Of a stretch of DNA of 64,000 nt, positions 8,741-18,224 are shown one piece after another. The stretch lies in the NCBI GenBank assembly GCA_934168365.1, contig CAKPNJ010000002.1, positions 1 through 64,000 on the forward strand. The letters run 5' to 3'. The first letter of the stretch is position 1. Each line of letters begins with the position of its first letter. The translations under genes were made by a program, and so were the position numbers. This stretch comes from an uncultured Clostridia bacterium. GTDB lineage: Bacteria > Bacillota > Clostridia > TANB77 > CAG-508. A model generated the notes under the pieces. The model had not been told where the DNA came from. It did no database searches and was given only the letters and a program-made list of their open reading frames with translations.

Positions 8741-9476
8741 TTAAAAATTTCTATAATAGAAGTCCATTGTCCATTTTTTACATCTTGGGCAACTTATAAC
8801 TTCGTAGCCGAGATGGGCATTTTCTCAAATATTTTTCATAGGCATCTTCGCTGTCATCGTTTTCCCATTCCTCGCCATATTTTGCTATTACACTATTATA
8901 ATAAGCATCTGCATCTTTTTTTGTTTCAAACCACTTGTTCGAATTGCCTGTTGCTATAAGATGATTATTATTTTTACATTCTTCCTTTTCAGCTATGCTT
9001 ACTTCATATTCACTATAGTTTTGCTCCTGTTTCTTCTTTTCCTCTTTTGGTTGTGTAATAGTTTCTTCTTTTGTGATTTCTTTATTTTGAGTTTTTTGCT
9101 CCTCGTTCTTTGTTTCCTTTTTATTTGAAGTAGTGTTTTCTTTAGTTTTACTTTCAACTTCTTTCTTGGCTACAATAGTAGGAGCATTATTAACCTCTGT
9201 ATTTTTTTGTTCTTTGATATTATTTAAATTATCTGCGACTTCATTATTTATCTGTGATTCTTGTTTTTTATCCTCTACTAAATTATCCTCACTTATCATA
9301 GATATTTTATTTTCATATACACTATTGTTAATCGTTTCATTTGTTGGCTTTGCTTTATTATATCTCACAACTACTGTTACAGTAGCCACAATTATAATAA
9401 ACAAAAGTATTAAAATATAAATTTTTCCTATTATATCTGTACTCCAAAATTTTCTCCAAAGCCACATAGAAATCAT
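8741..9476 (-). CDS. Membrane protein with Lys/Glu linker and Cys motif, needs +1 shift
   Basis: About 244 residues: a membrane anchor at about 16-37, a long Lys/Glu/Asn-rich linker (about 45-150), then a compact C-terminal domain with conserved-looking Cys and Trp. In frame zero the protein ends in RLRSYKLPKM. Skipping the C of CGG at 8810 gives CPSGYEVISCPRCKKW, which supplies a CPRC pair typical of zinc-binding ends, and stops at 8741 just before a strong terminator. The function is unknown. Its place between sortase and adhesin suggests a cell-surface or transfer role. Confidence 0.7.
8808..8810 (-). other. CGG +1 frameshift site, Cys-motif protein
   Basis: CCA-TCT-CGG-CTA in frame zero; C skipped gives CCA-TCT-GGC-TAC and completes a Cys-rich C-terminus. 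Confidence 0.75.
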
Positions 9477-9489
9477 CCCCTTTTTTCTT

Positions 9490-10068
9490 CTATTGTAACT
9501 CTGTATTCGTTATATTGCAAGTCTTTTCAGTCGCCTGAACACATAATCTTTGCTTTCTTTTATTTGTTATACAGGTAATTAAACTCAATTTATTTTCTTC
9601 TGTACTTTGTAATAAGCTCCAGTCAGTTTCAAGTATTACCTGAATATTATCTACAACATAAGTTCTTTCATAAAATTTAGTTTTATATCTGATTTCATCA
9701 CCAATTTTTAACTCATTAAGTCTTGCAAAATAGCTATTTTTACAGCCTCTATTATGACCAGCTAGTCCAATATTTCCATCATAAGTAGCAGTATTTTCTA
9801 TATGCCCTACATACTCTAATAAAATATCTGATGTTGTCCCTTCTTTTACTGTTGCATTTAATCCTATTTTTTCAATAGTTATTATTCCAAGTACAGAATT
9901 ATCCCACACATCTTCTGTTTTATCATAAGTAATGTTCTCATAATTGTCATCTGTTTTTATATCTTCTACATTAACCAACTTACTGCTATTATAATTCGAC
10001 AAAAATATTATAACTCCTGTTAGTAATATAAATATTGTTATTAAACATATAACTTTTATTTTTTTCAC
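9490..10068 (-). CDS. Sortase (transpeptidase)
   Basis: A 192-residue protein with an N-terminal membrane anchor (about 5-23). The catalytic triad is visible: His in GLAGHNRG (about 105), Cys in LITCITN (about 166) and Arg in RLCVQA (about 174). The length and layout suit a class D or pilus-type sortase. It would join LPxTG proteins to the wall or to each other. The LPRTG adhesin encoded two genes downstream is the obvious substrate. Confidence 0.9.
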   Translation of the reverse strand: MKKIKVICLITIFILLTGVIIFLSNYNSSKLVNVEDIKTDDNYENITYDKTEDVWDNSVLGIITIEKIGLNATVKEGTTSDILLEYVGHIENTATYDGNIGLAGHNRGCKNSYFARLNELKIGDEIRYKTKFYERTYVVDNIQVILETDWSLLQSTEENKLSLITCITNKRKQRLCVQATEKTCNITNTELQ

Positions 10069-10081
10069 TAATTCTGACCTC

Positions 10082-11095
10082 CTAAACTATGATTTCAAAC
10101 TCTTTATTCTCAACTTTATAAGTATTTTTCTTGTCAAAATATTTAAATGTAATTGTTTTACCTTTTATTGCTTTATACAATGATTTTGATAAAACTATTT
10201 TATATGCTCTACTTTGAAAGTTTACTGGTGTTAAATCTATAAATAATTTATCTTTATTTACATGTACCTTTTTCACCAACTTGTATTCTCCATCTTTTAA
10301 ATTATATACTTTTGCATTTTTTATTTTTAAAAAGATTATTCCACTAACAAATATAATCCCTGTTGTTCCAACTATTGCTGGTACTACATATTTATATTGC
10401 TTTACCTCTTTATATTTCATTGTAAATGTAGTGGTATCAGGTACTTGCTTTTCTAATGTTCCTGTATATTTTATTGTTGCAGTATAACTTGTTATAATTG
10501 TTCTTGTTTTTACTCCTTCATAATACATAGTTCCATTATATTTTACAGGTACTTCATTATTAGCCACCATTTCTGTTTCTGCAATGTTCCATACTGGATT
10601 TACCAAGTAATAAGTAGTTCCATTTTGTTTTATTTCTTTTGGAATATCATTTAATTCATTACTAGAAACATTGTTATATGTTTTTTGTAAATATACCTTA
10701 TATTCCTCTTTATAACTATCTTTTATATTTATTTTTAGTGAACTATTATCTCTTGTTATTGTTCCTACATATCCATCTTGCTCAATATCCTTTGTAGGAT
10801 TAAACATCTCAATGACTTTCTCTAAATTATTTGTAGTAGTTTCTTTTGTGTCTATTACTTCATAATCCATTGTTAATGTTTTTAAATTATCTTTTCTATC
10901 GACATTTTCTAATTCATAATATGTTTTATTTTCAACTAATGATTTATTTATTTCAGAATAACTGTCATCAGCCATTTTATAATCTACTGTAATTTGCTTT
11001 TCTAGTGTTTTTAAATTACTACTTGCAAAACAAACACTTAAACTTGCAAATATCATCATTATTATACTTAAACTTAATAATATTTTTTTACTCAA
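10082..11095 (-). CDS. Secreted, C-terminally anchored protein (DUF5305-like)
   Basis: About 337 residues with a signal peptide, a beta-rich outer domain (about 25-230), one membrane helix near 240-260 and a cytoplasmic tail of about 75 residues. The TTG at 11095 is preferred because GGAGGAAGAA lies just before it and because it overlaps the stop of the upstream gene (TTGAGTAA); upstream in-frame starts precede that site. Its outer part resembles DUF5305-type proteins often found near sortases or signal peptidases, from memory. It may support adhesin assembly. Confidence 0.65.
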   Translation of the reverse strand: MSKKILLSLSIIMMIFASLSVCFASSNLKTLEKQITVDYKMADDSYSEINKSLVENKTYYELENVDRKDNLKTLTMDYEVIDTKETTTNNLEKVIEMFNPTKDIEQDGYVGTITRDNSSLKINIKDSYKEEYKVYLQKTYNNVSSNELNDIPKEIKQNGTTYYLVNPVWNIAETEMVANNEVPVKYNGTMYYEGVKTRTIITSYTATIKYTGTLEKQVPDTTTFTMKYKEVKQYKYVVPAIVGTTGIIFVSGIIFLKIKNAKVYNLKDGEYKLVKKVHVNKDKLFIDLTPVNFQSRAYKIVLSKSLYKAIKGKTITFKYFDKKNTYKVENKEFEIIV

Positions 11096-11477
11096 ATTCT
11101 TCTTCCTCCTCACACTCTTTTAATTCTTCATTTAAAGTTTTGTTTAATTCTTTTATGAAGTCAAACTCTTTCATTAATTCAGGCAATTTCGTTCTATTTC
11201 TAAATTCTATATCTCCGTTCTCTTCTCCCATTCTGCAAAATACATATCCATCTTTTAGTTTATTTAATGACTTTTCTAATGCTTGTACTTCTTCAAATTC
11301 TTTATAATATTTTATTGAATATAATGTTAGGAAAACAAAGTCCTTCCCATTTTCTTGATAATCAGAAATTTCTGCCTCTGTATTCAGTATATTAAACTCA
11401 CATTTTTCTTGAGCTTTTTTAATTTTTTCAAAATCATTTTTTGTTGTAGCAATCATTACATCACTATAATATCCCAT
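11088..11477 (-). CDS. Hypothetical cytoplasmic protein with acidic tail
   Basis: A 129-residue protein beginning MGYYSDVMIAT, a start pattern seen in small phage and mobile-element proteins. No catalytic motif. It ends in CEEEEEFE, the shared acidic tail of this element; the DNA of that tail also provides the ribosome site and TTG start of the next gene. Confidence 0.65.
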   Translation of the reverse strand: MGYYSDVMIATTKNDFEKIKKAQEKCEFNILNTEAEISDYQENGKDFVFLTLYSIKYYKEFEEVQALEKSLNKLKDGYVFCRMGEENGDIEFRNRTKLPELMKEFDFIKELNKTLNEELKECEEEEEFE

Positions 11478-11490
11478 AAAAATCCCTTTC

Positions 11491-12171
11491 CTATTTCAAA
11501 CCAAATATTTGAAATACTAATCCTCTTAATTCTTCATTTAGTAATATTGTAAGTCCTACAGAAGTTAGTCCAAAAATTGCTAAATAACATATAAATTTTA
11601 CAAGTCTTGTCACAGCTTCTAAAAGCAATGAAAAAAGATATACCTTATTTGTTGGCATATCTATATTAGTTTCTTTTTTACTTTTGCTCTTTTTGTTTGT
11701 TCTCAACTGTTTTAATTTGTCTGTTATCTTATTCAATTTACTTTCTTTTTGAATAACTTCTACTTTCTTCTCAAACTTCTTTGCATCCTTCTTTTGTAAT
11801 CCTGTATCTATTGCTATATTTAGTTTTTCTGCAAATTCTAAATCATTTATAATATTGTAAAATCCCAAATCATACAGATTAGTTAATACTGCACTTTGGC
11901 AATCATATCCTGCTGCAATTATAATAATTCGAGCTCTAGTATATAATTTTGAAAAATTATATATACTTTCTATTATCTCCGTATCTGAATTTACTAGTGC
12001 TGAAATATCAATAACTAAATATTTTATTAGATTAAAATTGACCTTTGTTTCTTTTATATACTGATTTATATCCGTTTCTCCTTCTTGTGAATTTAATATC
12101 AGTATGTTTTTACTTTTGCAGATAGTTTGAATTATCTGTGCTGTATTTATATTAGCAATATAACTGAGCAT
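11491..12171 (-). CDS. Receiver-like or ATPase-remnant domain with C-terminal membrane helix
   Basis: About 226 residues. The first 125 have an alternating strand/helix layout (ILILNS, YLVIDIS, RIIIIAAG, FYNIIND) like a receiver or CpaE/ParA-type fold, but no Walker motif or clear phospho-acceptor set. A basic linker (about 130-165) precedes one or two membrane helices. The ATG eight bases after GGAGG is chosen over an upstream GTG that overlaps it. Probably a structural or regulatory part of the transfer apparatus. Confidence 0.6.
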   Translation of the reverse strand: MLSYIANINTAQIIQTICKSKNILILNSQEGETDINQYIKETKVNFNLIKYLVIDISALVNSDTEIIESIYNFSKLYTRARIIIIAAGYDCQSAVLTNLYDLGFYNIINDLEFAEKLNIAIDTGLQKKDAKKFEKKVEVIQKESKLNKITDKLKQLRTNKKSKSKKETNIDMPTNKVYLFSLLLEAVTRLVKFICYLAIFGLTSVGLTILLNEELRGLVFQIFGLK

Positions 12172-12187
12172 CGGACTCACCCTCCTT

Positions 12188-12400
12188 TTAATCTAGCCAC
12201 TTCTCTTCAAATGGCACATTATAAGTTATATTGTTTTCTTGCAAATATTGTACTTGCTGTTCATTACTTGTATTATTGTAATTAGTCTCCTCTTTTTGCT
12301 TTCCTAATTTCCAAAATATATTATTGCATATTGTTAATATTATAACTATTGCGAGAATAACTCCGTAAAATATAATTTCTTTTATTCCTTCCTTTTTCAA
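12188..12400 (-). CDS. Small single-pass membrane protein
   Basis: A 70-residue protein with one membrane helix (about 8-30) and a polar Asn/Gln-rich outer tail. The gene lies between the M23 peptidase gene and the preceding entry. GGAGG precedes the start. Function unknown. Confidence 0.6.
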   Translation of the reverse strand: MKKEGIKEIIFYGVILAIVIILTICNNIFWKLGKQKEETNYNNTSNEQQVQYLQENNITYNVPFEEKWLD

Positions 12401-12411
12401 AGCTACACCTC

Positions 12412-12973
12412 CTAATCAAATAAATAAGTTACTGGATTTATTTTGCTTTTATCTGCTAACCTTATCTCAAAATGTAGATGATCCCCTGTTGAGTTTCCTG
12501 TTGTTCCCTGAACTCCAACCACTTGTCCTTCTTGTAATATCTGTCCTTTTGAAACACATATCGAATTATTTTGCATATGGGCATAGAAAGTATAAAAAAT
12601 CTCTCCATTATCTCCTTTGTGTTTTACTTCTACACAGTTACCATATCCATTTTGCCATCCTGCCCAAGTAACTTCCCCTTCTTTTACACATAGCACTTTG
12701 CTGTCTTTATTTCCAACCAAATCAATTCCTGTATGAATGCTTTGTTTACCGAGTAATAGGATGAACTCTTCCTCCAAATTTGCTAGTAACTACTATAAAA
12801 TTTTCAACAGGCATTAAGAATTTACCTTTATATACTATTTCACCTATTTGTACCTCTTGATTTGCATTCTTATTTTTTCCATTAAAAATAGATGCACTAT
12901 AATATGCACCTAACAATAATATAAATAAAGTAACTCCTATTATTATTTTAAATTTCAAAGTTATTACTCTCAT
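12412..12973 (-). CDS. M23 (LytM) peptidase of the transfer system, needs +1 shift
   Basis: About 186 residues once joined: a signal anchor (about 8-28), a short linker and a LytM-type metallopeptidase domain. Zinc ligands are visible as H..(T)GIDL after the junction and DHLHFEI near the end. In frame zero the gene stops right after CGG (ACT-CGG-TAA). Dropping the C gives HPITGKQSIHTGIDL, the classic LytM sequence. It would open peptidoglycan locally for the conjugation channel. It overlaps the end of virB4 by four bases. Confidence 0.85.
12749..12751 (-). other. CGG +1 frameshift site in the M23 peptidase
   Basis: ATT-ACT-CGG-TAA stops immediately in frame zero; C skipped gives ATT-ACT-GGT-AAA and the zinc-binding HTGID motif. 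Confidence 0.85.
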
Positions 12974-14758
12974 TGGATCACATCACTTTTAAAATGTTCA
13001 TCTATAATCTGTAGCTCTTTATGTGGCACTTTAACATTTACAAATATCTTTCTATTACCTGCAGATAGTAAGCACTCTCCTCTTTTAGCATTATATATTA
13101 ATTCTTCCTCTTTTTTACTTAAACTAAATACTTTTACTACATCTCGCAAATCTTGACCATCCATTTTAAAAAATAGTTTATATGTACTATTTGCAAGTAA
13201 ACTTTGACCATATAATTTTATTTTTTCATTTAAAAAATCTTCAATAGACTGTGTAATTACAATAATACTAGAATTATACTTTCTTGCTCTTTTACTGATA
13301 TTTCTAACATATTCTAGTGTTTGTGGAATGTTCGGATCAACTAAAACATGACATTCATCTGCAATTAAGCAATCAAACTCATCTTTGTTTTTACTTATTA
13401 TTTCCCAAGCAAAACTCATTATATTATAATACTGTGCTCTTTTATATTGAATTTGAAACTCTTGCATATTTTTTGTATTAAATACTGTTAACCCAGTATC
13501 TACTGTGATGTCTGTATATCCATTCCATAAGCTAGATGCCTGACCTATTGAAATTGGTCGAATTAGAGAAAGTAGTTTCTCATACTCTGGTTTATACTCT
13601 ACTTTATTTTTATTTTCTAATAAATAATACAAATCTTCCAATAATGGAAACTCCGTATTTTCTAGTCGTGATATATCTGTATTTGTTGTTATATTAAATT
13701 TTAAATATAACTCTTCTAACACTCTATCTAATATTGAAAATTCAATATCAGTTAAGCTAGGAAATAGTATCTCGAAAAAAGTATGTAAAAATTGAAAGTG
13801 AATTGCTAATGCATTTAAGTTTTCCTCATCATCTTTATTAATTCTCACCTGTAAAGGATTTAATGTATATCCTGAATTACTTCCACCACATTCTATTATT
13901 TTTCCTTTTAAATTCTTTGCTAGATATGTATATTCAGCTTCAGGATCTATAATTAGCAATTTTGTTCTTGGAAGTTCATTATATATAATATGCTTTGTTG
14001 CTAGACTTTTGCCTGAGCCTGAACTTCCAACTATGACCATATTACTGTTTGTTCTGTCATAGTCCTTCTTCCAAATATTAAAAATTATAATTCCTCCATT
14101 TTGATTTATTCCAAAGCAATAACCTTCTTTATCTATAAATGTATTTGTATTAAACAAAAATCCTCCTGTAAATGAACTTGTTAAAATGTTCCTCTTAAAA
14201 TATTCTGTTAAATCTTTTTGTATTGTGAAGAAAGGTGCTACTGCCTTAAATCCACTTTTTAATAAAAAGTTAGTTACTGGTCTTATTTTTAATTTTAGTT
14301 TTTGAACAACTCTCTCTACTTCTTTGCATTTGGACATTAAATCTTGCTCATTTTGTGCAGAAATACATATATAAATCGTTAAATATGATACTACTTCATT
14401 ATTATTTATCATTCTACCAATTATTTCTGATGCCTCTTTTACTTCTGCCTCCCTTACTTGTTTTATTGATTCATTCTTTGCTATTTTTGAAAGACTTGAT
14501 GCATCTCTTATCCTAGCATCTAGATGTTCTATAAGTTGTGCATTATCAATTGGTTCAATATTTATTGAAAATATTGCTCCAACATCTTCTGTAAGTTTTG
14601 CTAACCATCCCATATCAATATTTGATGGATAATGAACTATTGTATATATTTTTGAAAATCTATCTCCTAAATATAGCTTATTCTTATCAAATTTTAGTCC
14701 GACCTATTGGTGTTATTAAATCAATTAATTCATAATTATTCTGTATTTTTTGTTTCAT
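12970..14758 (-). CDS. virB4: VirB4/TraE-type conjugation ATPase, needs +1 shift
   Basis: About 595 residues in the joined frame. Walker A is GSSGSGKSLATK (about 243-254) and Walker B is DCLIADECH (about 475). It energises the type IV secretion channel at the inner membrane. The start is ATG 14758, overlapping the methyltransferase gene by 23 bases. After 19 codons frame zero hits GGT-CGG-ACT and soon stops. Skipping the C gives LITPIG-GLKFDKNKLYLGD, the expected VirB4 N-terminus, and runs to the end. Without the shift only an N-truncated protein from an internal ATG at 14613 could be made, and that ATG has no ribosome site. Confidence 0.88.
14699..14701 (-). other. CGG +1 frameshift site in virB4
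   Basis: ATA-GGT-CGG-ACT-AAA-ATT-TGA in frame zero; C skipped gives ATA-GGT-GGA-CTA-AAA-TTT and the whole ATPase. Confidence 0.85.
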
Positions 14759-15449
14759 TTGACTTTACTTCTGCAAGAGCTTCCTCAACTCTTTGCTTTG
14801 CGATCTCATAGTATTTTTTATCTATTTCAAAGCCCATAAATTTTCTATTTGTATTTATTGCTCCTACAAGCGTTGTACCACTTCCACAATAACAATCTAA
14901 AACTGTATCTCCTTCCATACTGGAATTTATTATTAAATTTTCTATAAAAGGCAGTGGTTTTATTGTGGGGTGTTTCCACCTCTTTTTATCAACTTGATTT
15001 ACTCCTGAAATGTAATACTTTCTTTTAGTATGATAATTACCATACAGCTTAACTCCCTTTTCTCTTGCAAATACAACATACTCTGTATCTGGCAAATAGT
15101 TATTATTTATTAGTGGACTTGGATTCATCTTGTGCCAAGTTAATATTTCATAATTGCAGTCTTTTTTTATAAAGTAATCTAATAGATCTTTTACTTGTCT
15201 TTTACTACAGAAAATATATATATTTATTTTTTTCATTTTTTGTACTAACAAATCTAATACTTTTAAATCAAACCCATCCTTCAATCCTATAAGCTCATTT
15301 GCATAATTATTAAATGTTGTAGTCTTCTTTACTTTTGTTAAATTTAATAAGTAAGGTGGATCTATAACTACTAGATCTATGCTCTTATCATCTAATAGTT
15401 TTAGTCCTTCCATGCAATCCATATTATATATCTCATTTGTATTTAACAT
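14736..15449 (-). CDS. Site-specific DNA methyltransferase (amino-methylating)
   Basis: A 237-residue protein. Motif IV DPPY lies at about 30-33 and the SAM-binding motif DCYCGSGTT near 185, an order (IV before I) that fits beta-class N6-adenine or N4-cytosine enzymes. No restriction enzyme gene is nearby, so it is probably an orphan that protects element DNA or marks it after transfer. It sits inside the transfer operon between the VirB4 N-terminal-like gene (one-base overlap) and virB4. The element also carries its own metK, which would supply S-adenosylmethionine. Confidence 0.9.
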   Translation of the reverse strand: MLNTNEIYNMDCMEGLKLLDDKSIDLVVIDPPYLLNLTKVKKTTTFNNYANELIGLKDGFDLKVLDLLVQKMKKINIYIFCSKRQVKDLLDYFIKKDCNYEILTWHKMNPSPLINNNYLPDTEYVVFAREKGVKLYGNYHTKRKYYISGVNQVDKKRWKHPTIKPLPFIENLIINSSMEGDTVLDCYCGSGTTLVGAINTNRKFMGFEIDKKYYEIAKQRVEEALAEVKSNETKNTE

Positions 15450-16099
15450 TAAACTCCTTTTCTTTTTATTTGAACAATATTATCTCTATAATCTGTTCCC
15501 TCCGTTCTTGCAAATTCTGGTATTGTGAAACTCTTTACTAAAAGAATAATATCTCTTTCCTCTAGAATCTCACTTTTTAATCCACAATTTTTTAGTCTAC
15601 TTATCCAGTTATTTGCTCTTTTATTTAACTCGATTTCTATATTGTCTTTATTTGCATCAAATATCATAATATAGAACTCATTTTCAATTATATTTTTGTT
15701 TTCTATCATTTCTGTTGTACTTATAATCCTATTATTTATTATTTCTATACAAACATCATTTGTAAGTTTATTTCTTAATTCTTCTTGTTCTCTAATATAA
15801 TCAGAAATATCAACTGCTCTTGGAATTACTATGATTTTATATGGAAATTGCTCATTGCTAAATTCAATACTTGCAAAATCCATTTTTGTTTCTAATTCTT
15901 TATCAGATAATAGCTCTATATTCATAGGATTTACTTTAATAAAAGAAATTACCTGTTCATCTAATGTGTACAAGTAATTTCCTTTTATATCTTTAATATT
16001 TAGAAATTGATTTAAACTTTGTGTATTTTTATTTTTTTGAAATAGTTTTATTATTAAAATCACCTCTTTCATACCTATACTCTTTTTGCATAGTTTCAT
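15449..16099 (-). CDS. Conjugation protein, VirB4 N-terminal-like
   Basis: About 216 residues in the longest reading. Strands such as YKIIVIPRAVDISDYI and EFYIMIF resemble the N-terminal domain of VirB4/TraC that precedes the ATPase in many Gram-positive elements. No Walker motif. It overlaps the end of the PrgI gene. The exact start is uncertain: several in-frame ATG/GTG codons lie in the overlap and none has a strong ribosome site. Confidence 0.65.
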   Translation of the reverse strand: MKLCKKSIGMKEVILIIKLFQKNKNTQSLNQFLNIKDIKGNYLYTLDEQVISFIKVNPMNIELLSDKELETKMDFASIEFSNEQFPYKIIVIPRAVDISDYIREQEELRNKLTNDVCIEIINNRIISTTEMIENKNIIENEFYIMIFDANKDNIEIELNKRANNWISRLKNCGLKSEILEERDIILLVKSFTIPEFARTEGTDYRDNIVQIKRKGV

Positions 16100-16367
16100 A
16101 TTTTACTATGTTTTTTATCATATCTATCATAGAAAAATTGTTATTTCCTTTGACTAGAGATATAACTGCAACTACTATTGCTCCAATTACTAATAATGTT
16201 GCTAATATAGTTTGATTTGTTATTTTATATAGTATATATGCAATTACTCCTGCAACTGCTCCCACTATTAATGTTTTAATCAGTTCCTCCATTCCAAAGC
16301 CAATAAAGAATTCAGTTTTTAGTCTTATTTGCCTAGGTATTTTTACTTGTACCTTATCTTGAGCCAC
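16029..16367 (-). CDS. PrgI-family membrane protein of the transfer channel
   Basis: A 112-residue protein with a short cytoplasmic strand (VQVKIPRQIRLKTEF), two membrane helices (about 30-72) and a basic tail: the usual PrgI plan, always next to virB4. The start is GTG at 16367. Its ribosome site (AGGAGGAGG) lies inside the glycine-coding end of the upstream gene, and its first base overlaps the CGG site there. Confidence 0.85.
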   Translation of the reverse strand: MAQDKVQVKIPRQIRLKTEFFIGFGMEELIKTLIVGAVAGVIAYILYKITNQTILATLLVIGAIVVAVISLVKGNNNFSMIDMIKNIVKYETMQKEYRYERGDFNNKTISKK

Positions 16368-16993
16368 CGACCACCACCTCCTCCTGAAGCACCATTTCCT
16401 CCTCCTTCATACATTACCCCACCATTGCCTTTACTTGCTTTTAGTTTCTGATATTGTGGGTATGTAGTATCTCTTGGAAATATCATTCCATCACTATCTC
16501 TATAATATTTTATATCTGCAAAATAGCCTTTAAATGTTCCCTGTGATTCAGAAAATAATTTTAAAAAGCTCACATTTTCAACCACTTTTCCTGTACTATA
16601 TAGACCAAATGATGTTACATTATCAAGCGAGTCATTATCAGTTAGTGCTCCAATTTTCATATTCGTATCAGTAACAACATACCATTTTCCATCGATATTT
16701 ATAGTCTCACGATTCTGGCAATCTTTATCTTTTAATTCAGCGATTGTCGTTTTTGATATTGTTTCATCTACTATTTGAACATTATCTCCATAATATTTTT
16801 TAGGAATGTCTATTAGTGAAAATGATAATGTTATTAAAACTGTTGCCATTAATAAGTGTTTAGTATATTTTATATATTTTTCTTTATATTCAGGCTCAAT
16901 CGCAATTTTTATCATAAATACAATAAATGTTATTCCAGCAATTGAAACTCCTATTATTTTTAATACATTAATTATTGCTTTTAATGTTTCCAT
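16354..16993 (-). CDS. TrbC-like two-helix membrane protein with Gly-rich end
   Basis: About 212 residues: two membrane helices (about 8-27 and 46-62), an outer domain of about 120 residues and a glycine-rich C-terminus. At the end an in-frame CGG occurs in a row of glycine codons. Frame zero continues RWLKIRYK to 16343; skipping the C gives one more Gly, then Ser-Arg-stop at 16354. The glycine run favours the shift, but the tail is too short to prove it. It lies between the VirB6-like and PrgI genes. Confidence 0.65.
16367..16369 (-). other. Possible CGG +1 frameshift site, TrbC-like gene
   Basis: GGT-GGT-CGG-TGG in frame zero; C skipped gives GGT-GGT-GGT-GGC. Weakest of the nine cases because only four codons follow the shift. 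Confidence 0.5.
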
Positions 16994-16996
16994 GTT

Positions 16997-17839
16997 TTAA
17001 TGCTTTCTCGGTATCAATGCTCTCATTGATCTTGCCGTATTTCCCATTGCATTAATTGGACTTGCAGATGGTTTAATCATATATTTTCCTAAAATCATTG
17101 GTGTATTTACCGCTACAACTGCTATTGCAATACCATAAATTAGTTTATTCATAAGTAGTGTTGCAATAGATAAATTTAATAATGACAATTGAACTATTAC
17201 TGTAAATGCAGTCATAAGGAAACTTCTAATGTATTCAGGAAACACACCATTATCACTATTTAATAAACCTATACTTGCAAATGGAATTGCAATTCTCATA
17301 ACTAATAATTCTATGCCTTTCATAATAAATTGACAAATTAGTATCAGCCAACATATTAATAAAACTAAACAAGCAACTGCTGTAAATATTCCTCCCTGTA
17401 TATTATTAGTCAGAGCCTCTGCTAAATTCACACTATCTATTTTCATTACATTAAGTATTGAATTTAAAAATTCTCCAACTACTCCAACACCTATTGTATA
17501 TATTTCTTTAAAACAAATCATTACAATAATTGCTTTTAGCATACCAATCACTAACTGAATTGGGTTTTGTTCATTATCTCCATCTTGCAGTAAAAAATAT
17601 ATTTTTATTGCTTTTACAATAAATACAATTACTAAAAGATATATTGCATAATCTACCACAACCTTATATATATCATTGAAGCTTATTTTATATTGTTTTA
17701 ATATTTGCCCTTCAGGTATATACATAAGTTCTCGTTCTATAAAGAATACTAAATTCAACATACTATTGAATATCGAATTTAGTGTTGATTCAGCTCCACC
17801 AATAAACTTTTGTATAAGTTCTACAAGCATATCAGCCAT
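16997..17839 (-). CDS. VirB6/TrbL-type polytopic membrane protein
   Basis: A 280-residue protein with about six membrane segments, starting MADMLVELIQKFIGG and ending in a basic tail after a Ser/Pro/Asn-rich stretch. The topology and place between pilin-like and PrgI genes fit the channel-forming VirB6 component of Gram-positive type IV secretion systems. Confidence 0.75.
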   Translation of the reverse strand: MADMLVELIQKFIGGAESTLNSIFNSMLNLVFFIERELMYIPEGQILKQYKISFNDIYKVVVDYAIYLLVIVFIVKAIKIYFLLQDGDNEQNPIQLVIGMLKAIIVMICFKEIYTIGVGVVGEFLNSILNVMKIDSVNLAEALTNNIQGGIFTAVACLVLLICWLILICQFIMKGIELLVMRIAIPFASIGLLNSDNGVFPEYIRSFLMTAFTVIVQLSLLNLSIATLLMNKLIYGIAIAVVAVNTPMILGKYMIKPSASPINAMGNTARSMRALIPRKH

Positions 17840-17879
17840 ATTCTCACCTACTTTATATTAAACAAAGTCTAACTTTGTA

Positions 17880-18224
17880 TTACTTGTAAAATCCTAAAAT
17901 AGTATCTATCAGTGCTAAACCACAAGTTATTAAAACCATACAAATTAAAGTTGTTTTAATATTTTGAATGTTTCTCCTTCTTTCTCCTTCATCATTTGTT
18001 TTTAAACAATATACATAGTATATGAAGTATCCTCCACACACAGTTATGCCTATTCCTGTAAGCCATGAAATAATTGCATTAACAAGACTTTGTGTTCCTG
18101 TTACTAATTTTGTGCTTTCAAGTGATGTAGCAAACACTCCTTTAAACATCATTGCAGAAAATAAAAATACTATCCAAGCTAAAATTTTTGCTGTAATCCT
18201 TAATACTTTTTTAAATTTTTTCAT
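17880..18224 (-). CDS. VirB2/TrbC pilin-like protein
   Basis: A 114-residue protein with a signal-like first helix (about 10-33), a short loop and two further hydrophobic helices (about 48-70 and 88-110) with a basic loop between them (NDEGERRR). This is the TrbC/VirB2 plan. It overlaps the end of virD4 by four bases, showing translational coupling. Confidence 0.75.
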   Translation of the reverse strand: MKKFKKVLRITAKILAWIVFLFSAMMFKGVFATSLESTKLVTGTQSLVNAIISWLTGIGITVCGGYFIYYVYCLKTNDEGERRRNIQNIKTTLICMVLITCGLALIDTILGFYK

